Source of the DNA: Anaerolineales bacterium
Lineage (GTDB): Bacteria > Chloroflexota > Anaerolineae > 4572-78 > J111
Direction: 5' to 3'
DNA length: 64,000 nt
Assembly: GCA_020634855.1 (NCBI GenBank)
Contig: JACKAU010000009.1
Span: forward strand, 124,001-188,000
Part shown: one piece after another, positions 1-7,150 of the stretch
How positions within the stretch are numbered: position 1 is the stretch's first letter
How the letters are laid out: every line of letters begins with the position of its first letter
Position numbers and translations under genes: made by a program
The notes under the pieces: generated by a model
The model's database searches: none
The model's input: only the letters and a program-made list of their open reading frames with translations
What the model was told of the DNA's origin: nothing

Positions 1-28
1 GCGTTGGCATTAAAATCCATCTTGTTTG

Positions 29-643
29 TTAACTGCCTGTCCCGATACCCCGTTTTTCCATGTACCTAGACAACGCTTGGGCATCGAGATTATGGCTGCC
101 TTTCAGGGCTAAATAGACGCCTTTTTGGTCTTCACGGGTACGATGTTGCCCCAGTTTCTCTTTGGCCTGAATTTCATCGATGTCGATTTTGAAGCCAACC
201 ACGCCTGGGCTTAAGCGCAGCTTAAACTCCTCAGGCAGCAACTCGTCATTAACTAAAAGCTCCGGCTCATATTTTGATATTAGTTCATCTATTGATGCCA
301 AAGTTTCCGATTTGTCCAGGAGTGTCACCCGACCGTAGCAATGAACTGATACATAATTCCACGTTGGAACGGCGGGTTTACGGTCATACCATGTCGGCGA
401 AATATAACTATGGGGACCACTAAAAATGATCAGAACCCGTTCATTTTCTAAAGTTTCCCAGTGTTTGTTTGCCCTGGCAAAGTGACCATACAAAACGCCT
501 TGGCAATTTTCCCCAACTTTATATATCAGCGGCAAATGCGTTGCTTCTAATCTCGATGAAACCAAAAGCCCAAAGCCATTACTGGCGATGAAGTCTGATA
601 TGACATCACCATCGGTCATTTCCATATTTTTCGGTATGTACAT
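29..643 (-). CDS. PaiB-like FMN-binding negative transcriptional regulator
   Basis: This 204-residue protein matches the PaiB/FMN-binding split-barrel family, which is about 200 residues long. It opens with the family-typical MYIPKNMEM and then shows the conserved block around residues 70-110 (HSYISPTWYD, VPTWNYVSVHCYGRV), which lines the flavin pocket. PaiB proteins are cytoplasmic. The family is named for negative control of protease and sporulation genes in Bacillus, but many members probably act as flavin-binding enzymes, so the regulatory role is only a family label here. The start is supported by an AAGGAAG ribosome site just upstream. It appears to be a single-gene unit with no functional link to the toxin-antitoxin pair that follows. 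Confidence 0.85.
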   Translation of the reverse strand: MYIPKNMEMTDGDVISDFIASNGFGLLVSSRLEATHLPLIYKVGENCQGVLYGHFARANKHWETLENERVLIIFSGPHSYISPTWYDRKPAVPTWNYVSVHCYGRVTLLDKSETLASIDELISKYEPELLVNDELLPEEFKLRLSPGVVGFKIDIDEIQAKEKLGQHRTREDQKGVYLALKGSHNLDAQALSRYMEKRGIGTGS

Positions 644-825
644 TGGCTTCCTTTGCTTAAATGGCAGTTAACGCAGGAAATCACACGATTGCGGATTGGC
701 AAGAGTCACCACAATTACCTGCTTGTTTCCTGGCGTGTAAATGTTGTAAAAATGGGCAGTATCAATTCGCATGGATTAATTTGTTGGGACGCTAGATAGA
801 TTTTAGGTGGATTTAAAGACTTCTT

Positions 826-1125
826 CTACGCCGCATAAATCCTTACTTCTTCTTCCAAACGTCCCGCTAAACGGTCTTTCTCCATCTCCAAATCGTACCG
901 GGTTTGCAAATTCAGCCAAAAGCGTTCTGACAATCCAAAGTATCGCGATAGTCTCAAGGCGGTATCAGGACTAATGCCTCTTTTCCCATGGACGATCTCA
1001 TTAATCCGTCGAGCCGGAACGCTAATATCTTTGGCTAACCGATACTGACTGAGTTCCATCGGTTTCAAAAATTCTTCCAGTAAGATTTCACCCGGATGAA
1101 TCGGCGGTAGTTTTTCTTCGTTCAT
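826..1125 (-). CDS. higA: HigA-type antitoxin, XRE helix-turn-helix
   Basis: A 99-residue protein with the HigA/VapI signature: an N-terminal HPGEILLEEFLKP segment, then an XRE-type helix-turn-helix (about residues 25-70, LAKDISVPARRINEIVHGKR). The C-terminal FGLSERFWLNLQTRYDLE helix is typical of the addiction-module antidote. It should neutralise the HigB toxin encoded immediately upstream and repress the operon. The toxin-first order is the hallmark of higBA. The start lies 13 bases after the toxin stop and has a GAGAGGT ribosome site. Confidence 0.9.
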   Translation of the reverse strand: MNEEKLPPIHPGEILLEEFLKPMELSQYRLAKDISVPARRINEIVHGKRGISPDTALRLSRYFGLSERFWLNLQTRYDLEMEKDRLAGRLEEEVRIYAA

Positions 1126-1138
1126 TGCTTTTTACCTC

Positions 1139-1420
1139 TCAATGATAATCCACTATCTCCACGTCATACGAACCATTATCACGCCATTCAAAACAAATCC
1201 GCCACTGTTTGTTAATGCGAATACTGTACTGACCGGCTCTGTCACCTGACAACTTTTCCAAACGGTTTGAGGGCGGAACACGCAAATCATCCAACCGTTC
1301 TGCGGCATCCAAAATTTCAAGTTTATAGCGAGCGGTATGTTGAATTTCAGGTGGTAGTTTTCTGGAGAATTGACGATTGAACAGCTTTTCAGCTTCTTTA
1401 TCGGCAAAACTTCTAATCAT
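1139..1420 (-). CDS. higB: HigB-type toxin, RelE/ParE fold mRNA interferase
   Basis: A 93-residue RelE-superfamily toxin of the HigB branch. The N-terminal IRSFADKEAEKLFN segment, the central LDDLRVPPSNRLEKLSGDRAGQYSIRIN and the C-terminal QWRICFEW...VEIVDYH match HigB proteins, which cleave mRNA on the ribosome. The arginine in the QWRICF strand corresponds to the conserved catalytic or substrate-binding arginine of the family. It is the first gene of the pair and is followed by higA. Length and motifs look intact, so the module is probably functional. Confidence 0.9.
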   Translation of the reverse strand: MIRSFADKEAEKLFNRQFSRKLPPEIQHTARYKLEILDAAERLDDLRVPPSNRLEKLSGDRAGQYSIRINKQWRICFEWRDNGSYDVEIVDYH

Positions 1421-1664
1421 AAAGAAATGATAACGCGAGCCGTTAATCCTGTCAATCGCTATTACTTTTCATTTTCAAAGCGAGATTCGTACTGTGCGGC
1501 CCAGTAATTTCTAGATACACTTTTATATCGAATATATTACGCCTCAAATCGAATTCTTCCAACACTTCAATAGGATATCAAAAAAAAGAAGAGACCCCAT
1601 TTGTCTCCTGAGCATATTTTAGCATGATAGGTGACACCAATTGGATGGTTTTGCCTGCGTTGTT

Positions 1665-2783
1665 ATGAAAATTTTGCTCATTGCCCCCTATTACACCGGC
1701 TCCCACGCCGCCTGGGCCAAAGGTTATGCTCGATACAGCCAGCACCAGGTCGATATTCTGAGCCTGCCGGGCCGGTATTGGAAATGGCGGATGCACGGCG
1801 GCGCAGTGACTCTGGCCCGTCAATTTTTGGCCTCGTCACTGACACCCGATCTCATTTTGACCACCGATATGCTCGATCTGACCACGTTTATGGCCTTAAC
1901 CCGACAACGCACGGCCCACATCCCCACCGCCATCTACTTCCATGAGAACCAGCTCACCTATCCTTGGTCGCCGACCGATCGCGACATTGCCCAGCGGCGA
2001 GAAAAACATTATGGATTTATCAATTTTGTATCGGCTCTGACCGCGGACACTGTTCTATTTAACTCGCGATATCATCAGGACAGCTTTTTGACGGCGCTGC
2101 CCCAGTTATTAAAGCATTTTCCCGATTACAACGAACTCGACAGCGTCCAACGCATTCGAGACAAAAGCCAGGTGTTAGCGCTGGGGTTGGACCTGCAGCG
2201 GTTCGATCCGTTTAGACCCGACCAGACGCCGGAGAAGCCGCTGCTGCTATGGGGACATCGCTGGGAATTCGATAAGAATCCCAAGGCGTTCTTTAGAGCA
2301 CTCACGATTTTGTCGGAACGGGGGATAGATTTTGATTTAGCGGTGTTGGGGGAGAATTTCAAACAGCAGCCGAAGCTATTTCTCAACGCGCAAAAGCGGC
2401 TGGCCCGGCATATGGTTCAATTCGGCTACGTCGATTCATGTGCCGAGTATGCCCGGTGGCTGTGGCGGGCCGATATTATCCCGGTGACGTCCCATCAAGA
2501 TTTCTTTGGGGCCAGTGTGGTCGAGGCCCTTTACTGCCACTGTTTTCCGTTGTTGCCAAAGCGGCTGGCCTATCCGGACATCGTCCCCATTGAAAATCAC
2601 GCTGACTGTTTCTATGAGGATTTCGATGATCTGGTCGCGCGGCTGCATAAGGCGATTGTGAATATCGAGCAGACTCGCCAACGCAACTTGCGCTCGGTGG
2701 TCGCCGGTTATGATTGGCAGGAGCAAAGTCAACAGTACGACGCGCTGTTCTTGAAACTCGCAACGGATCAAAGCAAGCTTTGA
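1665..2783 (+). CDS. tRNA-queuosine alpha-mannosyltransferase-like glycosyltransferase
   Basis: A 372-residue GT-B glycosyltransferase. The N-terminus MKILLIAPYYTGSHAAWAKG, then PDLILTTDMLDLTTF, YFHENQLTYPW and the block after HYGFINFVSALTAD are hallmarks of the DUF3524/GTDC1 family. Known members attach mannose to queuosine in tRNA-Asp (QTMAN). The C-terminal half has a nucleotide-sugar domain (LLWGHRWEFDKNP; SVVEALYCHCFPLLP). The ATG at 1665 is preferred over the upstream TTG at 1641 because the family begins with MKILLIAPYY. No other queuosine gene lies in the window, so the tRNA substrate is inferred from the family only. Confidence 0.85.
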   Translation: MKILLIAPYYTGSHAAWAKGYARYSQHQVDILSLPGRYWKWRMHGGAVTLARQFLASSLTPDLILTTDMLDLTTFMALTRQRTAHIPTAIYFHENQLTYPWSPTDRDIAQRREKHYGFINFVSALTADTVLFNSRYHQDSFLTALPQLLKHFPDYNELDSVQRIRDKSQVLALGLDLQRFDPFRPDQTPEKPLLLWGHRWEFDKNPKAFFRALTILSERGIDFDLAVLGENFKQQPKLFLNAQKRLARHMVQFGYVDSCAEYARWLWRADIIPVTSHQDFFGASVVEALYCHCFPLLPKRLAYPDIVPIENHADCFYEDFDDLVARLHKAIVNIEQTRQRNLRSVVAGYDWQEQSQQYDALFLKLATDQSKL

Positions 2784-2819
2784 TGCTCCACAGCTTTACT
2801 TTGATGCTCCAGAGCTTTA
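2778..2819. repeat. 21-bp direct tandem repeat, two units
   Basis: Two adjacent 21-bp units (2778-2798 and 2799-2819) share the core CTTTGATGCTCC and differ by one base. The array starts inside the last codons and stop of the glycosyltransferase gene and fills the gap to the convergent uvrC. It duplicates the C-terminal coding end, so it probably arose by local slippage. Confidence 0.85.
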
Positions 2820-2837
2820 TTTTCATAGAAGGAGTCG

Positions 2838-4694
2838 TTACAGTTGAGCCTTCAAATCTTCAGCGGCGCGGCGAGTCATGCCCGGTACGGCGGCCAGTTC
2901 CTCAATCGTCGCGGCCCGAATCCCGTCCAATGAACCGAACTGACGGAGCAGGGCTTTGCGCCGTTTGGGGCCGATGCCGTCCACATCATCGAGGGTGGAG
3001 CGGATAGCGCCCTTGCCCCGGAGATTGCGGTGGTAGGTGACGCCAAAGCGATGGGCCTCGTCGCGCACGCGCTGGACCAGGAATAGCCCCTGGGATTTGG
3101 GTGGCAAAATTACCGGCTCGGATTGGCCGGGCAGAAAAATCTCTTCCTCGCGCTTGGCCAGGCCGACAATCGGCACGGCGTCGCGCAGTTCAAATTCATC
3201 GAGGACTTCTAGAGCAGCGTTGAGCTGGCCTTTGCCGCCATCGATGATAATCAGATCCGGCAATAAGGCCCAACTGTTGTCGCTGTCGGCCTTGATTTGG
3301 TTGGGATCGGTGTAGCCGCCGTCCTGGAAGCGTTTGAAGCGGCGGCGCAGCATCTCCTGCATGCTGGCAAAATCGTCCTGGCCGACCACCGATTTGATTT
3401 TGAAACGGCGATAGTCGCTTTTGCGCGGGATGCCTTTGGCAAAGACAACCATCGAACCGACGGTGTTGGTGCCTTGCAGGGTGCTGATATCGTAACACTC
3501 GATCCGCAGCGGCGGTTCGGGCAGGTCGAGCGCCTGTTGTAGTTCGGCCAAGGCGTCGCTCTGTTTGGTCTCATCGACGGCCCATTGGGCCTGAAGATGA
3601 TTGAGGGTCTCGACAGCGTTTTGGGTGGCCATATCGAGCAGTTCCCTCTGCTTCCCTCGACGCGGCACTTTCAAGACGACATCAGCTCCGCGTTTGCTCT
3701 TGAGCCAGTCGCGGATGATCATCAACTCATCGACGTCCTGCGGTAGCAAAATTTTGGGAGGAATGGTGGTAGCCTGGTCATAGAACTGCTTGAGGAAGGA
3801 CGTCATGATTTCAGCCTGATTCTCGTCGGCGCTGCCTTCCAGCACAAAGTAATCGCGTCCAACCAGTTTGCCGTTGCGAATGAAAAAAACCTGGACACAG
3901 GCGTCGCCTTCAGCCTGGGCAAAGGCGATCACATCCTCATCGATGGTGCTGGCGTTGATTACCTTTTGCTTCTCCACAATCTGGTCGATGGCCTTGATTT
4001 GGTCGCGAATTTGGGCGGCTCGCTCAAAATCCAGATTTTCGGCAGCCTCGTCCATCTGGCGGCGCAGGTCGGCCACGACCGGCTCGGTGTTACCGTTGAG
4101 AAAGTCGCAGAGCTGATCGATGATGGCCCGGTATTCGGCCTGATTGACCACGCCAATGCACGGCGCGGCGCAGCGTCCGATATGATAGTAAAGACAGGCC
4201 CGGCTGTCGTTACCGTCGATGGTGCGGGTGCAAGTCAGGTAAGGAAACATCTTACGGACCAGATCGAGCGTTTGGTAGGCGGCCCAGGCGGCGGTGTAGG
4301 GGCCAAAATAGCGGGCGCCGTCGTTTTGCAGGCGGCGAGTGGTGGTAACACGCGGGAATGGATCTTGCCAGTGAACTTTGATGTAAGGGTAGCGCTTATC
4401 GTCCTTAAGGCGCACATTGAAACGCGGCTGGTTCTTTTTGATCAGCGTGTTTTCCAACAGCAGCGCTTCGAGTTCGCTTTCGGCGACGATGAATTCGATA
4501 TCGGCGATCTCCTCCACCAGGCGGCGTGTCTTGGCGTTGTGCTGAGCCGATTGGTGGAAGTACGATCGCACTCGGCTTTTCAGGTTGACGGCCTTGCCCA
4601 CGTAAATCACTTTGCCGTGGACATTTTTATGCAGGTAGACGCCGGGTTTGGACGGTAATGTTTTTAGAATTTGCTCAATTTTGGGGGACGGCAT
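2838..4694 (-). CDS. uvrC: Excinuclease ABC subunit C (nucleotide excision repair)
   Basis: A 618-residue protein of normal UvrC length. Residues 15-50 hold the GIY-YIG nuclease (GVYLHKN...VIYVGKA), which makes the 3' incision. About residues 205-240 form the UVR motif that contacts UvrB (MDEAAENLDFERAAQIRDQI). From about 390 there is the RNase H-like 5' nuclease domain (IECYDISTLQGTN, LIIIDGGKGQLNAAL). The protein ends in a helix-hairpin-helix pair (DGIGPKRRKALL, AAVPGMTRRAAEDL). It is divergent from the CarH-type light sensor, and the photolyase lies 2.5 kb beyond, so three functions relevant to UV damage are grouped here. Confidence 0.98.
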   Translation of the reverse strand: MPSPKIEQILKTLPSKPGVYLHKNVHGKVIYVGKAVNLKSRVRSYFHQSAQHNAKTRRLVEEIADIEFIVAESELEALLLENTLIKKNQPRFNVRLKDDKRYPYIKVHWQDPFPRVTTTRRLQNDGARYFGPYTAAWAAYQTLDLVRKMFPYLTCTRTIDGNDSRACLYYHIGRCAAPCIGVVNQAEYRAIIDQLCDFLNGNTEPVVADLRRQMDEAAENLDFERAAQIRDQIKAIDQIVEKQKVINASTIDEDVIAFAQAEGDACVQVFFIRNGKLVGRDYFVLEGSADENQAEIMTSFLKQFYDQATTIPPKILLPQDVDELMIIRDWLKSKRGADVVLKVPRRGKQRELLDMATQNAVETLNHLQAQWAVDETKQSDALAELQQALDLPEPPLRIECYDISTLQGTNTVGSMVVFAKGIPRKSDYRRFKIKSVVGQDDFASMQEMLRRRFKRFQDGGYTDPNQIKADSDNSWALLPDLIIIDGGKGQLNAALEVLDEFELRDAVPIVGLAKREEEIFLPGQSEPVILPPKSQGLFLVQRVRDEAHRFGVTYHRNLRGKGAIRSTLDDVDGIGPKRRKALLRQFGSLDGIRAATIEELAAVPGMTRRAAEDLKAQL

Positions 4695-4777
4695 AGTGCC
4701 GATATTTTACCACAGGTTGGGGACTGGCAAAAAGCTTAGTTGATAATTCGATATCTCTACCATTTCACTTTCGATGA

Positions 4778-4829
4778 TTTGTCTATATTTTGTAGATAAA
4801 ACATTGACATATAGGCGTCTTTGTACTAA
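4778..4829. promoter_or_regulatory. Candidate CarH operator: three direct repeats
   Basis: Three similar 10-mers occur on the plus strand: TTTGTCTATA (4778-4787), TTTGTAGATA (4789-4798) and TTTGTACTAA (4820-4829). They start 11 and 31 bases apart, about one and three helical turns, and overlap the promoter of the CarH-type gene. The reverse complements of the first two fit nTnnACAn, the head-to-tail 11-bp element reported for Thermus CarH. The third deviates at the T, but the -35 hexamer itself (ATTGACAT) fits on the other strand. Autoregulation and light control are inferred. Confidence 0.5.
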
Positions 4830-4832
4830 GAT
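4804..4832 (+). promoter_or_regulatory. Sigma70-type promoter of the CarH-type gene
   Basis: A consensus -35 TTGACA (4804-4809) is followed by a 17-bp spacer and TAAGAT (4827-4832). Transcription would start near 4839. The promoter sits inside the repeat array proposed as the operator. Confidence 0.65.
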
Positions 4833-4841
4833 AATAAAATC

Positions 4842-4859
4842 AGGCTGAGGCTAAGGCTA
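4842..4859. repeat. AGGCTR hexamer tandem repeat
   Basis: Three hexamers, AGGCTG AGGCTA AGGCTA, lie in the 5' leader of the CarH-type gene and supply its AAGG ribosome site. The same hexamer family recurs at 38061-38084. Confidence 0.7.
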
Positions 4860-4863
4860 AGCA

Positions 4864-6261
4864 ATGAGCGGCTATCGGTTGAATCGTTCCGACAGCCAGT
4901 TAAAATGTATTTGGGTAGAGCAGAAAGATCATTCAATGAGTTCACCGGGTAACGGACAACACGCGACATTTAACCTCAAAGCCGTGGTTCAAGAAACCGG
5001 CTTAAAGCCTGATACCCTTCGCGCTTGGGAGAGACGATACGGCTTGCCCCAACCTGAACGCACGGAGGGCGGGCATCGCCTCTATTCGCAGCGAGATATA
5101 GAGATTCTAAAGTGGTTGGTGGCTCGTCAAGATGAAGGGATGAGCATCAGCCGGGCGATTAATTTGTGGAATCAACTTGAAGCTGAGGGTAAAGATCCAC
5201 TGCTGATCGATGCGTTAGGCGAGTCGTCATCCAATATACCGCCGCCGGTATTTACCGGCGGCGAAAAAACAAGAGAGGTTTGTATAGGTTGGGTCAATGC
5301 CTGTCTAGATTTTGATGAGCAGCGCGCCGAACAGATTCTGAACCAGGCGTTTGCTATCTTTTCGCAAGAGGTGGTCTGCTTTGAGATTTTGCAAAGAGGG
5401 TTGATCGAAATCGGCGACGGCTGGCACAAAGGTAAAATTACCGTCCAGCAAGAGCATTTCGCTTCGGCGTTGGCTCGGCGTAAACTAGAAGGTTTAGTGG
5501 CGGCCACGCCGCCCCCCAGCCGTTCCGGACGATTTATTGTGGCCTGCGCGCCGGGCGAAGAACACAGCTTTAACCCCCTGTTGATCAGCTTTCTGCTACG
5601 ACGTCACGGCTGGGAGGCGTTATACCTGGGTGCCGATGTTCCGGCTCACACAATGGAACTAACCGTGGCTCAAACGAAGCCGCAGTTGGTCATTCTGACT
5701 GCGCAGCAGCTTGCCACGGCCGCCAACCTTAGAGAGATGGCGCTGCTGCTCCGGCAGACCCATGTCCACGTGGCTTATGGCGGCCTCATATTTAATTTGT
5801 GGCCGGCTATTCGTCGCCGGATTCCGGCCTATTTCTTAGGGGAACGGCTGGACACGATTCTGCAAAGTATTGAAAAACAGATGAGCCTGTTGGGCGCAAT
5901 GCCTCAAGCCGAACCGCTGCCTGAAATCTGGCAACAGGCGCTCGATCATTTTCAAGACCAACGCCTAAAAATCGAAAGTTTGGTTTGGGATATGCTGAAA
6001 ACCGAGGATATGGCCTACGAGCACCTGGTTAACGCCAATACGATCATAGGGCGCAATATCCGCGCCGCTTTAATTCTGGGTGACATCAAATTTATCGGCG
6101 CTTCCTTTGCTTGGGTAAAGGGGCTGTTTATAGCCGATGAATTCAGCAAGCCGCAGTTAGTGCGTTACTTCAGAGCTTACTACCAGGCGGCCCAATACCA
6201 TCTTGATGAAAAGGGTAGGCCAATTGTTGAATGGTTGGGGAACTTGGTTGAATCGGCTTGA
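4864..6261 (+). CDS. carH: CarH/LitR-type B12-dependent photoreceptor, MerR family
   Basis: Up to 465 residues. A MerR helix-turn-helix (about 36-100, TGLKPDTLRAWERRYGLP) is followed by a four-helix B12-cap domain and a Rossmann B12-binding domain (about 222-340). The cap carries the CarH signature Wx9EH: W187, H188, E197, H198. The Rossmann part has GEEH with H234 where the lower cobalt ligand is expected. These map to Thermus CarH W131, H132, E141, H142 and H177, so both dark adenosylcobalamin binding and the bis-His light adduct look possible. A helical C-terminal extension of about 105 residues is unexplained. The start at 4864 has AAGG seven bases away. The ATG at 4936 (MSSPGN) is an alternative closer to family length. 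It probably represses its own promoter in the dark. Confidence 0.88.
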   Translation: MSGYRLNRSDSQLKCIWVEQKDHSMSSPGNGQHATFNLKAVVQETGLKPDTLRAWERRYGLPQPERTEGGHRLYSQRDIEILKWLVARQDEGMSISRAINLWNQLEAEGKDPLLIDALGESSSNIPPPVFTGGEKTREVCIGWVNACLDFDEQRAEQILNQAFAIFSQEVVCFEILQRGLIEIGDGWHKGKITVQQEHFASALARRKLEGLVAATPPPSRSGRFIVACAPGEEHSFNPLLISFLLRRHGWEALYLGADVPAHTMELTVAQTKPQLVILTAQQLATAANLREMALLLRQTHVHVAYGGLIFNLWPAIRRRIPAYFLGERLDTILQSIEKQMSLLGAMPQAEPLPEIWQQALDHFQDQRLKIESLVWDMLKTEDMAYEHLVNANTIIGRNIRAALILGDIKFIGASFAWVKGLFIADEFSKPQLVRYFRAYYQAAQYHLDEKGRPIVEWLGNLVESA

Positions 6262-6372
6262 GTGATAGTTGAGGCCAAATTTAAAGATTGAAACTTTTCT
6301 CGAATTTTTACGTAAGGAATAACGACAACATAGCGTCATACATGTTGGACCAAGTGCGGTTGATACACCTCT

Positions 6373-6502
6373 ATGACAGAAAGTACTAATGCGCTTAGCT
6401 AACGGGGTTGCCTCGCCCCAGTTAATCACAGAGCAAGTTCTCCACCTTTACGACCAGAGGCAAACCGAAATCATTGATCTAACCCAAATGTTTTCTAAAT
6501 AA
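6373..6502 (+). other. Possible small or frameshifted ORF upstream of the unknown gene
   Basis: An ATG at 6389 opens a 37-codon frame to 6502 that ends in QTEIIDLTQMFSK. A second ATG at 6373 starts MTESTNALS in another frame and runs into a stop. Read with one frame change, the two halves would make one smooth 42-residue peptide. It could be a broken short gene or only leader sequence of the gene at 6518. The rest of the 6262-6517 gap shows nothing else clear. Confidence 0.2.
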
Positions 6503-6517
6503 ACGAGGGGGTAACTC

Positions 6518-7150
6518 GTGCGCCACCAGCCTATTTTATACGTGACCAGTTTACTTATCGTCGTCATCGCTTTTTTTATGGGGTCGCTTGTTTTTAGGCA
6601 AATTGAAATAATCGGCTCGGCCTATGACCAAACCTCAATCTTAGCGACACAGCCGCTTAACTCGGAAACCCCAACCGATTCCCAAACAGCCAAGCAGCTT
6701 ATGCAAAGCGCCCAGGCGGCGCCCACAATTTGGCTTAACACCGACACCCACCGGCCGGAGATGGCTGTCGAGACGGCGTCTGAAAAGCTAGTCCCTAATT
6801 ACCATCTTCTGGAGGACGATTCGGCTCCGGCTGACCAAATCTGTTCATCCAACGATTTGTTCCCGGCGCTGGCAAAGCCCAACTATTTTTCCAAATCTAA
6901 TCCGGTACGTTCCTGGAAATACGTAATCAATCTACTCACCTCACCCATCGACCACAAATATTACGTCCCCATCATTTCGCCATTAGAAAATGTTAATGAG
7001 TATACGCTGATTGATGGTTCGACAGATCATGATGATAGTACGCTCAGGTCGGTACTTAGCTGTAATGAACAGGCCATGTTCGTTCCGGCTTCGATGATGA
7101 CAACCCTTAGCCTCATCTCAAACTCGGTCAATCATAGCTATCTGCAATGA
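6518..7150 (+). CDS. Unknown membrane-anchored protein, coupled to photolyase
   Basis: I do not recognise this 210-residue protein. It starts with GTG preceded by GAGGGGG. One N-terminal membrane segment (about residues 7-25, LYVTSLLIVVIAFFMGSLVF) suggests a single-pass anchor with the remainder outside the membrane. The middle is polar and Thr/Gln-rich. The C-terminal half holds a more ordered block around residues 130-190 (SWKYVINLL, DHKYYVPIISPLENVNEYTLIDG). The gene ends in ATGA shared with the photolyase start, which indicates translational coupling. Its position between a light sensor and a photolyase hints at a role in the light response, but no family supports this. Confidence 0.7.
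   Translation: MRHQPILYVTSLLIVVIAFFMGSLVFRQIEIIGSAYDQTSILATQPLNSETPTDSQTAKQLMQSAQAAPTIWLNTDTHRPEMAVETASEKLVPNYHLLEDDSAPADQICSSNDLFPALAKPNYFSKSNPVRSWKYVINLLTSPIDHKYYVPIISPLENVNEYTLIDGSTDHDDSTLRSVLSCNEQAMFVPASMMTTLSLISNSVNHSYLQ

Noticed and set aside
3966..4658. 230-codon open frame on the plus strand inside uvrC
   Set aside because: It is antisense to a fully conserved uvrC domain, has no recognisable family, and is explained by codon bias of the real gene.
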